A stretch of 45,849 nucleotides of DNA, from the NCBI GenBank assembly GCA_902489645.1, contig CABUAW010000014.1, positions 1 to 45,849 on the forward strand. Direction: 5' to 3'. Below, one piece after another: positions 24,243 through 33,612 of this stretch (the first letter of the stretch is position 1; every line of letters begins with the position of its first letter). A program made the position numbers and the translations under genes. Source of the DNA: an uncultured Lachnospiraceae bacterium (GTDB taxonomy: Bacteria > Bacillota > Clostridia > Lachnospirales > Lachnospiraceae). Below the pieces are notes generated by a model, which did no database searches, was not told where the DNA came from, and was given only the letters and a program-made list of their open reading frames with translations.

Positions 24243-25610
24243 ATGAAAATAGAAGAGATTGTCCGTCTGCAGAGACATTTTTTTGAGACGGGGGCAACCC
24301 GGAAAGTGGCTTACCGTAAAAATTGTCTGAAACTTCTCAGAGAAGCGATTCAGCTTTATGAGGCGGAAATCATGGAAGCTCTGGCAGAGGATTTGGGAAA
24401 GAGCAGCAGTGAGAGTTACATGACGGAAGTCGGTATGACGATGGCGGAATTATCCTATATGGAGAAAAATATTCACCGGCTGACACGGAAAAAGTATGCG
24501 CCGACGCCGCTGGCCCAGTTCCTCGCGGAAAGCTATGAGGTGCCGGAGCCTTACGGCGTGGTTCTCGTTATGAGTCCGTGGAATTACCCGTTTATGCTGA
24601 CGATGGAACCGGTCATTGATGCCATTGCCGCAGGAAATACGGTGGTTATTAAGCCGAGCGCTTATGCACCGGCTACAAGCCGGGTGATTGCCAAAATTAT
24701 CCGGGGCTGTTTTTCGGCCAAGTTTGCTGCGGTTGTGGAAGGCGGACGGGCCGTAAATCAGGATTTGCTCGAACAGAAGTTTGATTATATTTTCTTTACC
24801 GGCGGAAAGACGGTAGGAGAGCTGGTGCTGGAAAAGGCGGCCAGACATTTGACCCCGGTCACTTTGGAGCTTGGCGGAAAGAGTCCGTGTATCGTGGATG
24901 ATACGGCGAATCTCAAGCTGGCGGCCCGGCGGATTGTTTTTGGAAAATATCTGAATCTGGGTCAGACCTGCGTGGCTCCGGATTACCTGCTTGTCCAGGA
25001 AAATGTGAAAGACGAGCTGGTCGGATATTTGAAAAAGGCTATTCGAAGCCAGTTCGGCAAAGAAGCGCTGAAAAATCCGGATTATGGAAAGATTATTAAT
25101 GAGAAGCATTTTAACCGTTTGAACGGACTTCTTGAAGGTGCGGATATTATTTTCGGCGGCGAGAATGACGGCGAGAGCCGGATAGCGCCGACACTGGTAG
25201 ACCATGTGACATTGAAAGACCCGCTGATGGGCGAAGAAATTTTTGGCCCGATTTTGCCGATTCTTACTTTTAAGAGCCGGGAAGAGGCGGTAAAAATCAT
25301 TCGGGAAAATCCGACGCCTCTCGCAACTTATATATTTACCACGAACCGGAATAACCGGGATTATTTTATGAATCATGTGCGTTTCGGCGGCGGCTGTGTG
25401 AATGACACAATTATTCATCTGGCGACAAGCTACATGGGCTTTGGCGGCACCGGAACGAGCGGTATGGGGGCTTATCATGGCAGGAGGGGCTTTGATACGT
25501 TCACCCATTATAAGAGTATTGTAGATAAAAAGAATATAATTGACTTACCATTCCGTTATCAGCCTTATCAGGGCTGGAAGGACAAACTGGTACGTGTCTT
25601 TTTAAAATAA
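24243..25610 (+). CDS. Aldehyde dehydrogenase, class-3 (fatty aldehyde) type
   Basis: NAD(P)-dependent aldehyde oxidising enzyme of 455 residues. The short N-terminus, the motif PWNYPFMLTMEPVIDAIAAG and the absence of a long oligomerisation arm match class 3/fatty-aldehyde-type ALDHs (ALDH3, YwdH-like). The catalytic Cys243 lies in LGQTCVAPDY and the general base Glu209 in LELGGKSP; FFTGG contributes to cofactor binding. I chose ATG 24243, five bases after AGGTG; an in-frame GTG at 24237 is possible. The C-terminus has the basic, hydrophobic ending DKLVRVFLK, which could lie near the membrane. It sits between the alcohol dehydrogenase and the 1459-residue activase fusion. Confidence 0.92.
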   Translation: MKIEEIVRLQRHFFETGATRKVAYRKNCLKLLREAIQLYEAEIMEALAEDLGKSSSESYMTEVGMTMAELSYMEKNIHRLTRKKYAPTPLAQFLAESYEVPEPYGVVLVMSPWNYPFMLTMEPVIDAIAAGNTVVIKPSAYAPATSRVIAKIIRGCFSAKFAAVVEGGRAVNQDLLEQKFDYIFFTGGKTVGELVLEKAARHLTPVTLELGGKSPCIVDDTANLKLAARRIVFGKYLNLGQTCVAPDYLLVQENVKDELVGYLKKAIRSQFGKEALKNPDYGKIINEKHFNRLNGLLEGADIIFGGENDGESRIAPTLVDHVTLKDPLMGEEIFGPILPILTFKSREEAVKIIRENPTPLATYIFTTNRNNRDYFMNHVRFGGGCVNDTIIHLATSYMGFGGTGTSGMGAYHGRRGFDTFTHYKSIVDKKNIIDLPFRYQPYQGWKDKLVRVFLK

Positions 25611-25631
25611 ATAAGGAAATGGGTACAAAAG

Positions 25632-28600
25632 ATGTTAAAGGAGAAAATACGAAAAGCACAGTTTCTTGTTGGCGTGGATGTGGGTTCGACAACAACGAAA
25701 ATCGTTGCGGTCGATGCGAAAAGCAGGGAGATTGTATTTTCCGACTACCGGCGGCATAATGCTGCCCAGGTTCAAAGTGTATACGACGCAGTCCATCGGT
25801 TTGTCGCACAGTTTCCGGAGGCCGAAGTGCGGCTGGCGCTGACCGGCTCGGGGGCCAAACTGATTGCGGAGAGTCTGGATGTACCATACATTCAGGAGGT
25901 TGTGGCGAACTCCATCGCTTTGCGGGAGCGTTATGACGATATCCGAACAGCCGTAGAACTCGGCGGCCAGGATGCCAAAATGATATTTTTCAGCCGGGAT
26001 ACGGCGGATAATTCACTGAATGTGGCCGATATGCGTATGAACGGAAGCTGTGCCGGAGGAACGGGGGCTTTTATTGATGAGGTGGCTTCGATTTTAAAGG
26101 TTCCGATTGAAGCATTCAATGACCTGGCCGCCCGGGGAACCTGTGTTTATGATATTTCCGGCCGCTGCGGCGTCTATGCCAAAACAGATATTCAACCCCT
26201 GTTAAATCAGGGCGTGTCCAAGCAGGATTTGGCGTTGTCTGCGTTTCATGCGATTGCGAAACAGACCATTGGCGGTCTGGCTCAGGGGCTGGATATTGAA
26301 AAACCGGTGGTTTTTGAGGGCGGCCCGCTGACATTCAATCCGACATTGATTCGGGTGTTTATCGAGCGGTTGGGCCTGTCGGCGGACGAGGCCATTATAC
26401 CGGAACATCCGGAAATTATGATTGCCTATGGGGCGGCTCTGTCACTGGACGGTATGTTTGCGGAGGATAACAGGGAAGTTTCACTGCCGCATATCTTAAA
26501 GCTGCTGCAGGAAAACCGTATTGTGGAAGCCAGTCAGGCGCTGAATCATGCGGAGCCGTTTTTTACATCGGAGGAAGAGCGGGAAGCCTTTTTGAACCGT
26601 CACAGACTTCCGGTAAATGATTTTAAAAAGCCTGAGCGGGGACAGACAGTTCATGCATATCTGGGAATTGATTCGGGAAGCACGACGACAAAGTTTGTGC
26701 TGATGGATGCGGATGAAAATATTCTGGATTCCTTCTATGCACCGAATGAAGGCAATCCTCTGGATGTGGCCAAGAAGGCCTTGATTGCCCTGCGTGACAG
26801 TTATAAGGAAGCCGGAGTGACGCTGGATATTATCGCCGTCGGAACGACCGGCTATGGCGAACTGCTCTTTGCCGAAGCCTTCGGCGCGGAGTGTCATGTG
26901 GTGGAAACGGTGGCCCATGCCCGGGCGGCCGGAAAGTATGTGGAGGATGCCACCTTTATTTTGGATATCGGCGGCCAGGATATGAAGGCCATTTGGCTGG
27001 ACAGCGGCATTATTACGAATATCGTGGTGAATGAGGCGTGTTCGTCGGGCTGTGGTTCCTTCCTTGAAAACTTTGCCGCTTCTTTACATATTCCGGTGGA
27101 GGAAATTGCGAAGAACGCTTTTTCATCTCAGAATCCGGCCGCCCTTGGCAGCCGGTGTACGGTGTTTATGAACAGCAGCATTGTGACGGAGCAGCGTAAC
27201 GGTAAGTTATCGGCGGATATTATGGCCGGACTTTGCCGTTCTATTATAGAAAATGTATTTACCAAGGTTATCCGTATTTCAAATCTGGATTCTCTTGGCG
27301 ATAAAATCGTAGTTCAGGGCGGCACCTTCCAGAATGATGCGGTGCTGCGGGCTATGGAACAGTATATTGGAAAAGAAGTCATTCGGGCGCCTTATCCGGG
27401 AATTATGGGGGCTATCGGCGTGGCGTTGATTACGAAGGAACGTTTCGGCGCCGGACAGATGGAAAAAACCTTTATCGGTCTGGAGGCTATGGACGATTTT
27501 TCTTATACGCAGGAGTCAAATTTTCCATGTCCGTTTTGTACCAATCATTGCAAGCGGACGATTGTTACCTTTTCTAATGGAAAATCCTGGGTGACAAATA
27601 ACCGGTGTGAGCGGGGAGAAATTCTGGGAGACCCCCGCGAAGCGGATGTTTGCAGGCAGCTTCAGGAAAAGATGCAGGCCGCCGGACAGATTCCGAATCT
27701 ATTCCGAACCCGGGAAGAGCTTTTATTCAAGGACTATCCGGCGCCGGAAATTCTGCCGGAACAGCCGGTGACTATCGGTATTCCGAGAGTATTGTCCTTC
27801 TGGGAAACCATGCCTTTCTGGACAACCTTCTGGCGCTGCCTTGGATTCAAGGTTCGGTTATCTGATAAAAGCACCCGGCGGATATTTGAAAATGGTTTGT
27901 CCGGGGTAACTTCGGATACGGTATGTTTTCCGGCCAAATTGGTACACGGACATATACGGAATCTGGTAGAAAAGAAGGTTGACCGGATTTTTATGCCGTC
28001 CATTACAGCGGTGACTTCGGAAAATACGGAAGCAACCAGCGAATCCATGTGCGCGGTGGTTAAGGGGTATCCGTATGTCATTCGAAATTCGGATAATCCG
28101 AAAAAACGCTGGGGCGTGCCGTTTGACACACCGTTGTTCCACTGGTATGGAAAGGTGGACCGGGACAGACAGTTGACCGAGTATATGAAAGAAACCTTCC
28201 ATATTTTGCCGAATCAGACGGCGGCGGCCATTAAGGCTGCGGATGAGGCTCAGGAAACCTTCCATCGGGAGCTGATTGAAGCCGGACAGGCGATTTTGGA
28301 GGAGGCAAAGCGTCAGGGCACGTATGCCGTGGTCCTCGCTTCCCGGCCATACCAAAATGACGATTTGGTTAATCATGATTTGCCGGCCATGTTTACCCGT
28401 TTGGGAATTCCTGTTTTGACGGTAGATTCACTGCCCGGACTTGAAAAGGTGGATTTGAGTAAGAGCCGTCTGGATGTGGTCAATAATTACCATGCCCGGA
28501 TGCTTGGTTCGGCGATTATGGCAGCACAAAGCCCATATTTGGAATATGTTCAGATTGTCAGCTTCGGCTGCGGCCATGACGCCTATTTGTCCGATGAAAT

Positions 28601-30011
28601 TATTCGAATGATGAAAGAGATTTCCGGGAAAATACCGCTTATATTAAAGTTAGATGAGAGTGACATTCAGGGACCTTTGCGTATTCGTGTCCGTTCATTT
28701 GTGGAAACAGTAGCCATGCGCCGTGAACGGAATGAGGAAATGGTCATCGAGGCATTGACGGACCCATATCCGGTGAAGCTGACAAAGGAAAATATCCGGG
28801 AGAAGGTTGTTCTTGTACCGAATACTTCCCATGCTTTCTGCCGGATTATGTCGGCGGCCCTGGCGGCCCAGCATGTGAAGGCCGTTCCGCTGGATATCGG
28901 GCGGGAAGAGGCGATACGTCTGGGGAAACAGTATGTTCATAATGATATTTGTTTTCCGGCCCAGATAGTTATCGGGGAGGCGTTGGCCGCCCTCAGAAGC
29001 GGAGCGTATGATGATAAAGAAGCGGCCATAGGCATGGGAAAATATATCGGCGACTGCCGACTGACGCATTATGGCGCGCTGCTCAGAAAAGCGCTGGATG
29101 ATGCGGGATATGCCCATGTGCCGATTTTAACTAATGATGATGTGGATTACCATGACCTGCATCCGGGATTCCGTATGAATCTGCTGTCATCCCTGCGGAT
29201 TGCGATTGCCTTACCGATGATTGATGCCCTGGAAGAATTGCTTCGGAAAATCCGGCCTTATGAGCTGGAACCGGGAAGCGCCAACCAGGCCTTTGAAAAG
29301 GGGATGGACGCCCTTGTGGACGGTTTGCAAAACCATGGTATCCGCGGTGCAAAACGGGGATTTGCCAAGGCTATTGATATTATGAAAGAAGTGCATTACG
29401 ACCGGACGCACCGACGGCCGACCGTGTTGATTGTGGGCGAATATCTTTTGAATTTCCATCCGGGGGCGAACCATGATATTGAAGATTATCTGGAACGCAA
29501 TGGCTTTGAGATTATTGAGGCCCGTATGACGGACGTCATTCGTAAGATTTATTTTGTTCTGGATTCTCAGATTCGGGAATACCGTTTGAAACGGCCCCTC
29601 GGAAAAAAGCTGTGGTTCCATACGGCGAATGAATTTTTTGAGCTGGCTCATAATATGACCGATGCCGTTGCAAAGCGGCACCCATTGTATACGCCGGCCT
29701 GCCGTCTGCCGGATTTGGTCAAAGACAGCGACCCGATTATGCATCATACCTTTGATGCGGGCGAAGGCGTACTGATTCCGGGGGAAATTCTTCATCATGC
29801 CAAACACGGCTGCCGGAATTTTGTCATTTTACAGCCCTTCGGCTGCCTGCCGAATCATGTCTTTGGACGCGGCGTGGCAAAACGGCTGAAAGAAATTTAT
29901 CCTGACGCACAAATCCTGCCATTGGATTATGACCCGGACGTCAGCTTTGCCAACCTGGAAAACCGATTGCAGATGCTTATTATGAATGCGAAAACTGTAG
30001 AAACAGAATAG
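25632..30011 (+). CDS. Double BadF/HgdC-type activase fused to DUF2229 and HgdB-like regions; possible fused plasmalogen synthase
   Basis: Giant 1459-residue protein. Activase module 1 (about 11-275) has GVDVGSTTTK (14-23), ELGGQDAKM and cysteines C140 and C179. Module 2 (about 342-605) has GIDSGSTTTK (345-354), DIGGQDMKA and C470, C474 and C509. Each has the ASKHA ATPase pattern and the cysteine pair that holds a [4Fe-4S] cluster at a dimer interface. A Cys cluster (C633, C636, C640, C659) opens a DUF2229 region (about 710-925). The C-terminal part resembles 2-hydroxyacyl-CoA dehydratase subunits, with C765, C980, C1107, C1142 and C1404. Such enzymes use ATP to drive one-electron reductions. 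The Clostridium plsA/plsR proteins needed for plasmalogen formation belong to this group. Last gene of the SCP2/ADH/ALDH operon, with its own terminator. Confidence 0.85.
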   Translation: MLKEKIRKAQFLVGVDVGSTTTKIVAVDAKSREIVFSDYRRHNAAQVQSVYDAVHRFVAQFPEAEVRLALTGSGAKLIAESLDVPYIQEVVANSIALRERYDDIRTAVELGGQDAKMIFFSRDTADNSLNVADMRMNGSCAGGTGAFIDEVASILKVPIEAFNDLAARGTCVYDISGRCGVYAKTDIQPLLNQGVSKQDLALSAFHAIAKQTIGGLAQGLDIEKPVVFEGGPLTFNPTLIRVFIERLGLSADEAIIPEHPEIMIAYGAALSLDGMFAEDNREVSLPHILKLLQENRIVEASQALNHAEPFFTSEEEREAFLNRHRLPVNDFKKPERGQTVHAYLGIDSGSTTTKFVLMDADENILDSFYAPNEGNPLDVAKKALIALRDSYKEAGVTLDIIAVGTTGYGELLFAEAFGAECHVVETVAHARAAGKYVEDATFILDIGGQDMKAIWLDSGIITNIVVNEACSSGCGSFLENFAASLHIPVEEIAKNAFSSQNPAALGSRCTVFMNSSIVTEQRNGKLSADIMAGLCRSIIENVFTKVIRISNLDSLGDKIVVQGGTFQNDAVLRAMEQYIGKEVIRAPYPGIMGAIGVALITKERFGAGQMEKTFIGLEAMDDFSYTQESNFPCPFCTNHCKRTIVTFSNGKSWVTNNRCERGEILGDPREADVCRQLQEKMQAAGQIPNLFRTREELLFKDYPAPEILPEQPVTIGIPRVLSFWETMPFWTTFWRCLGFKVRLSDKSTRRIFENGLSGVTSDTVCFPAKLVHGHIRNLVEKKVDRIFMPSITAVTSENTEATSESMCAVVKGYPYVIRNSDNPKKRWGVPFDTPLFHWYGKVDRDRQLTEYMKETFHILPNQTAAAIKAADEAQETFHRELIEAGQAILEEAKRQGTYAVVLASRPYQNDDLVNHDLPAMFTRLGIPVLTVDSLPGLEKVDLSKSRLDVVNNYHARMLGSAIMAAQSPYLEYVQIVSFGCGHDAYLSDEIIRMMKEISGKIPLILKLDESDIQGPLRIRVRSFVETVAMRRERNEEMVIEALTDPYPVKLTKENIREKVVLVPNTSHAFCRIMSAALAAQHVKAVPLDIGREEAIRLGKQYVHNDICFPAQIVIGEALAALRSGAYDDKEAAIGMGKYIGDCRLTHYGALLRKALDDAGYAHVPILTNDDVDYHDLHPGFRMNLLSSLRIAIALPMIDALEELLRKIRPYELEPGSANQAFEKGMDALVDGLQNHGIRGAKRGFAKAIDIMKEVHYDRTHRRPTVLIVGEYLLNFHPGANHDIEDYLERNGFEIIEARMTDVIRKIYFVLDSQIREYRLKRPLGKKLWFHTANEFFELAHNMTDAVAKRHPLYTPACRLPDLVKDSDPIMHHTFDAGEGVLIPGEILHHAKHGCRNFVILQPFGCLPNHVFGRGVAKRLKEIYPDAQILPLDYDPDVSFANLENRLQMLIMNAKTVETE

Positions 30012-30025
30012 AAGTTTAATTTAAG

Positions 30026-30060
30026 ACACACGACGATTTTTTTATCGCCGTGTGTTTTTT
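30026..30060 (+). terminator. Terminator of the activase operon
   Basis: ACACACGACGAT pairs with ATCGCCGTGTGT around a T-rich loop with one A-C mismatch, then TTTTTT. The following 140 bases to the next gene hold a small GC hairpin near 30095 but no clear promoter. Confidence 0.85.
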
Positions 30061-30199
30061 GTGCGCCGGACATTTGGAAGCGGACTTAAAGTGAGCGGAA
30101 GGCCGCTTTACAGGATAATTTAAATTCATTGTCAAATAAGTATATTTGGAAAAAATATGCACATACTAGCCTTAAACGAAGGGAAGGCAGGAAAAGAAT

Positions 30200-31336
30200 A
30201 TGAAGGACAGGGCTTATTTTGAAATCCGTCTGGAAAGTCTTGGCGGTCTGGGAGCCAACCTGTGCGGAAAAATGCTCGGTGAGCTGGGAGTGAAATATCT
30301 TGGCCTTAACGGAGCAGCATTTTCCAGCTATGGTTCTGAAAAACGGGGTTCGCCCGTCAGTTCATTTATACGCTGGTGTGCGGGCGATAAGGAAATACTG
30401 ATTAACAGTCCGGTGCGGGAACCGGATATACTGGGGATTTTTCAGGAAAATATACTGATGAAATATCCATGGCCGGATATTTTAGAGATGCCTCGAAAGA
30501 TGGTCATTAATACCCGGAAAAATGCGGAGGAACTTACAAAAAGCTATCCGTGGCTTTGCGGGCATATCTATTACCTTGACGGCATTTCCATTGCCATGCA
30601 GACGAAAAGCCGGATGAACATGATTATGCTGGGAGCTATGATGAAGGCGCTGGAAGATGAAGAGTTTGCGGAGGGAAATTTGGAAAACAGTCTGCTGTTG
30701 AACTGTGGCCGGAAGCTGATTGAAGAGACTGTGGGGAAAAAATATCCGGAGCTTCTGGACATTAATTTGAATGGATTTATGGCCGGACATGCCATGGTTC
30801 AAAGATTTCATAGAAAGCCGGATGGATTATCCGAAGAAAATCCGGCGGCCGGTTTTTCCGGCGGTCGGGGGATGCCAAAAGCCCGTCAGGAAACGCTGGT
30901 CTGGGGATATGAAAATGCACCGATTGGAGGCGCCAATCCTTTGGCGGGCAGTATGGCCTCCAATGACCTTTCACCGTCCCGAAGCGGTTATATGCCGTTG
31001 TTTGACGAATCAAAATGTATTCACTGCGGTCTCTGCGATTCGACCTGTCCCGATATGGTATTCCAGTTCAAGAAGGGGACTTATAAAGGTAAAGAACAGA
31101 TGATGAACCGGGGCCTGGATTACCACTATTGTAAAGGGTGTCTTCGATGCGTTGCTGTTTGTCCGGTAAATGCACTGGTAGCCGGAGTGGAAGCGGAGCA
31201 TCCGAACCCGCAGTGGTTCGTACCGGATAAAGACCTGGTGGCTTCAAATATTCATTGGACGCAGAAGGCATCGGATGGATGGATTACCGGGGAAAGTTTT
31301 ATGAGTGAACGCCGGAACGACGGAGGTGTTAGATGA
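30200..31336 (+). CDS. 2-oxoacid:ferredoxin oxidoreductase, fused gamma and delta (ferredoxin) subunits
   Basis: Cytoplasmic protein of 378 residues. The N-terminal gamma domain (about 1-190) has the signature GGLGANLCGKMLGELG and SSYGSEKRGSPVSSFIR. After a linker rich in Gly and Pro (205-260), the C-terminal 2x[4Fe-4S] ferredoxin domain has CIHCGLCDSTCP and CKGCLRCVAVCP. Together with the alpha-beta fusion encoded next, it makes a complete oxidoreductase that splits a 2-oxoacid with CoA into acyl-CoA, CO2 and reduced ferredoxin. The stop overlaps the start of that gene by four bases. Substrate (pyruvate, 2-oxobutyrate, branched or indole-type) not determinable. Confidence 0.92.
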   Translation: MKDRAYFEIRLESLGGLGANLCGKMLGELGVKYLGLNGAAFSSYGSEKRGSPVSSFIRWCAGDKEILINSPVREPDILGIFQENILMKYPWPDILEMPRKMVINTRKNAEELTKSYPWLCGHIYYLDGISIAMQTKSRMNMIMLGAMMKALEDEEFAEGNLENSLLLNCGRKLIEETVGKKYPELLDINLNGFMAGHAMVQRFHRKPDGLSEENPAAGFSGGRGMPKARQETLVWGYENAPIGGANPLAGSMASNDLSPSRSGYMPLFDESKCIHCGLCDSTCPDMVFQFKKGTYKGKEQMMNRGLDYHYCKGCLRCVAVCPVNALVAGVEAEHPNPQWFVPDKDLVASNIHWTQKASDGWITGESFMSERRNDGGVR

Positions 31337-33588
31337 TGGAAGAAACAAAAGTTGAGGCTCAGATAATGCTTTTTGACAGCGGCAACGAGCTGGCGGCTTA
31401 TGCGGCCAGACAGATTAACTATCACGTCATGGGATATTATCCAATCACGCCGTCGACACAGATTGCGGAAAATCTGGATGCCATGAAGGCGGAAGGGCTT
31501 CACGATATATCTTTGGTGGCGGCGGAAGGGGAACACAGCGCAGCCGGAATCTGTTACGGCGCTTCGGCCTGCGGCGGAAGGGTATTTAATGCGACCAGCG
31601 CCAACGGTCTTTTGTATGCTCTGGAGCAGCTTCCCGTTCAATCAGGCACCCGATTTCCGATGGTCATGAACGTGGCTTGCCGTACCGTATCCGGGCCGCT
31701 TTCAATTAAAGGCGACCACAGTGATATTATGTATGCTTTAAATACGGGATGGATTATCCTTTTTGCCGATACGCCCCAGGCTGTTTACGATATGAATATC
31801 TGCGGCCTGAAATTGGCGGAGAAGGTAAATCTTCCGGTCATTGTGGCCTTTGACGGATTTTTTACGAGTCACCAGAAGCGGCGGTGTATGGTTTTTGAGT
31901 CGGAGGAGGTTGTGAGAAAATTTGTTGGCGAGCGTGAGCCGGAAGTGGATTTGCTGGATATGGAGCATCCGGTGACCATTGGTTCCTATATGAATGAGCC
32001 GGATATTATCAATAATAAATATCAGCTCCATCAGGCCATGAAGTCTGCGGCCAATTGGATTCCGACAATTTATGCCGAGTATGCGGAAATTTCCGGCAGA
32101 AGCTATGGCATGGTCAGGGAATGTCAGATGAAAGATGCAAAGATTGCCATATTTATTCTTGGTTCCGCTTACCATACGGTGCGTTCTGCCGTTCATAAGC
32201 TTCGGGAAGAAGGAAAAAAGGTCGGTGTGTTTACGGCCAGCGTTCTCAGGCCGTTTCCGGGGGAAGCTTTGTATAACCTTTGTAAGCATACGGAAACAAT
32301 TATTGTCGCCGACAGGCAGGACAGCTATGGCGCCGGCGGCGGAAATATGACTTTGGAAATCAAAGCAATGCTTCAAAGTTTTGGTAAAGGCAGCGGAGAG
32401 ATTCGTGTACTCAGCCGGATTTATGGCCTTGGAGGCAAAGATTTTTATGCTGAGGATGCGGAAATGCTTTTTCAGGAAGGAGAAAATCCGAAGGCGAAAG
32501 CCTTTGATTACGTCGGTGTGTTTAAAGGAACCGGCGGTCGGGAGGAAATGCGGTACTACGAACCGATTACAAAGGAGGCCGCATCACCGGGAATTATCCG
32601 GCGAAGCATAAATCCGGAAAATGGCCATGTACAGATAGAAAATGCCCGAATCAATGAATTGACGGTCATGCCGAAACGGCTCAGTCCGGGACACGGCGCT
32701 TGTCCGGGCTGCGGTATTCCGGTGAATGTCAATCTGTTACTGAAAGGGATTGAAGGGCATGTCGTCATTCTTTTCCAGACAGGCTGCGGTATGGTGGTGA
32801 CGACAGGTTATCCGAAAACTTCCTTTAAAGTACCGTATATACACAATCTTTTTCAGAACGGTGCGGCAACATTGTCCGGTGTGGCGGAAATGTTTAAACA
32901 GCGGCAGAAACGGGGCGAATACCCGGAAGGGGATATTACTTTTGTCATGGTCAGCGGTGACGGCGGTATGGATATTGGGCTTGGTTCGGCGATTGGTGCG
33001 GCGCTCCGGGGAAGTCATTTGATTTTGTTGGAATATGACAACGGCGGCTATATGAATACCGGTTATCAGTTATCCTACGCCACGCCAATGGGAGCCAAAA
33101 GTTCCACATCCCATGTGGGGCCGGAACAGTATGGAAAAACATTTTTTCATAAAGATACGGCAGCTATTATGGCAGCTACCGGTATGCCTTATGTGGCAAC
33201 GGCGGCCGAATCCAATCCGGCCGATTTTGTAAAAAAGGCGGCGAAGGCCCAGGTTTACGCAAAATCCGAGGGAATGGCCTATATCCGGGCTTTGTCGGCC
33301 TGTCCGCTCAACTGGTCTGATAAACCGGAGGAGGAACGGACTATCATTGGAAAAGGCGTGGATTGCTGCTATTTTCCTCTTTATGAGATTGAAAAAGGGC
33401 AGACAGCGTTGAGTTATAATCCGGAAAAATCGAATAAGAAAATTCCGGTAATTGACTGGCTCTCAATGATGGGCCGGACAAAGCATTTGTCAAAACCCCA
33501 GTATAGGGGTGTTGTTGAAAATATCCAAAAGGAAATCGACAGACGGTGGGAACGGCTGAAAGCCCTTTCTGACCATCCGTTGTTATAA
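31333..33588 (+). CDS. 2-oxoacid:ferredoxin oxidoreductase, fused alpha and beta subunits
   Basis: Catalytic polypeptide of 751 residues. Residues 1-400 are the alpha part, with MGYYPITPSTQIAENLD, AEGEHSAAGICYGASACGGR and the CoA/domain II region IFILGSAYHTVRSAV. Residues 450-750 are the thiamine-diphosphate beta part, with the cluster-ligand motif CPGCGIP and the Mg-TPP motif GDGGMDIGLGS ending in DNGGYMNTG. Alpha-beta fusion in one chain with gamma-delta in another is less common than four separate subunits or one single-chain PFOR. Start ATG 31333 follows GGAGG by seven bases. It is followed 24 bases later by rubrerythrin, suggesting oxygen protection of this iron-sulfur enzyme. Confidence 0.93.
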   Translation: MMEETKVEAQIMLFDSGNELAAYAARQINYHVMGYYPITPSTQIAENLDAMKAEGLHDISLVAAEGEHSAAGICYGASACGGRVFNATSANGLLYALEQLPVQSGTRFPMVMNVACRTVSGPLSIKGDHSDIMYALNTGWIILFADTPQAVYDMNICGLKLAEKVNLPVIVAFDGFFTSHQKRRCMVFESEEVVRKFVGEREPEVDLLDMEHPVTIGSYMNEPDIINNKYQLHQAMKSAANWIPTIYAEYAEISGRSYGMVRECQMKDAKIAIFILGSAYHTVRSAVHKLREEGKKVGVFTASVLRPFPGEALYNLCKHTETIIVADRQDSYGAGGGNMTLEIKAMLQSFGKGSGEIRVLSRIYGLGGKDFYAEDAEMLFQEGENPKAKAFDYVGVFKGTGGREEMRYYEPITKEAASPGIIRRSINPENGHVQIENARINELTVMPKRLSPGHGACPGCGIPVNVNLLLKGIEGHVVILFQTGCGMVVTTGYPKTSFKVPYIHNLFQNGAATLSGVAEMFKQRQKRGEYPEGDITFVMVSGDGGMDIGLGSAIGAALRGSHLILLEYDNGGYMNTGYQLSYATPMGAKSSTSHVGPEQYGKTFFHKDTAAIMAATGMPYVATAAESNPADFVKKAAKAQVYAKSEGMAYIRALSACPLNWSDKPEEERTIIGKGVDCCYFPLYEIEKGQTALSYNPEKSNKKIPVIDWLSMMGRTKHLSKPQYRGVVENIQKEIDRRWERLKALSDHPLL

Positions 33589-33612
33589 ATTTTAAATTCA
33601 GGAGGAATAATT

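Noticed and set aside
24450..25508. 352-codon open frame on the minus strand
   Set aside because: It lies entirely opposite the aldehyde dehydrogenase gene, has no ribosome binding site or family motifs, and is a shadow of codon bias. The same holds for the long minus frames at 28695-29807 and 31738-32376.
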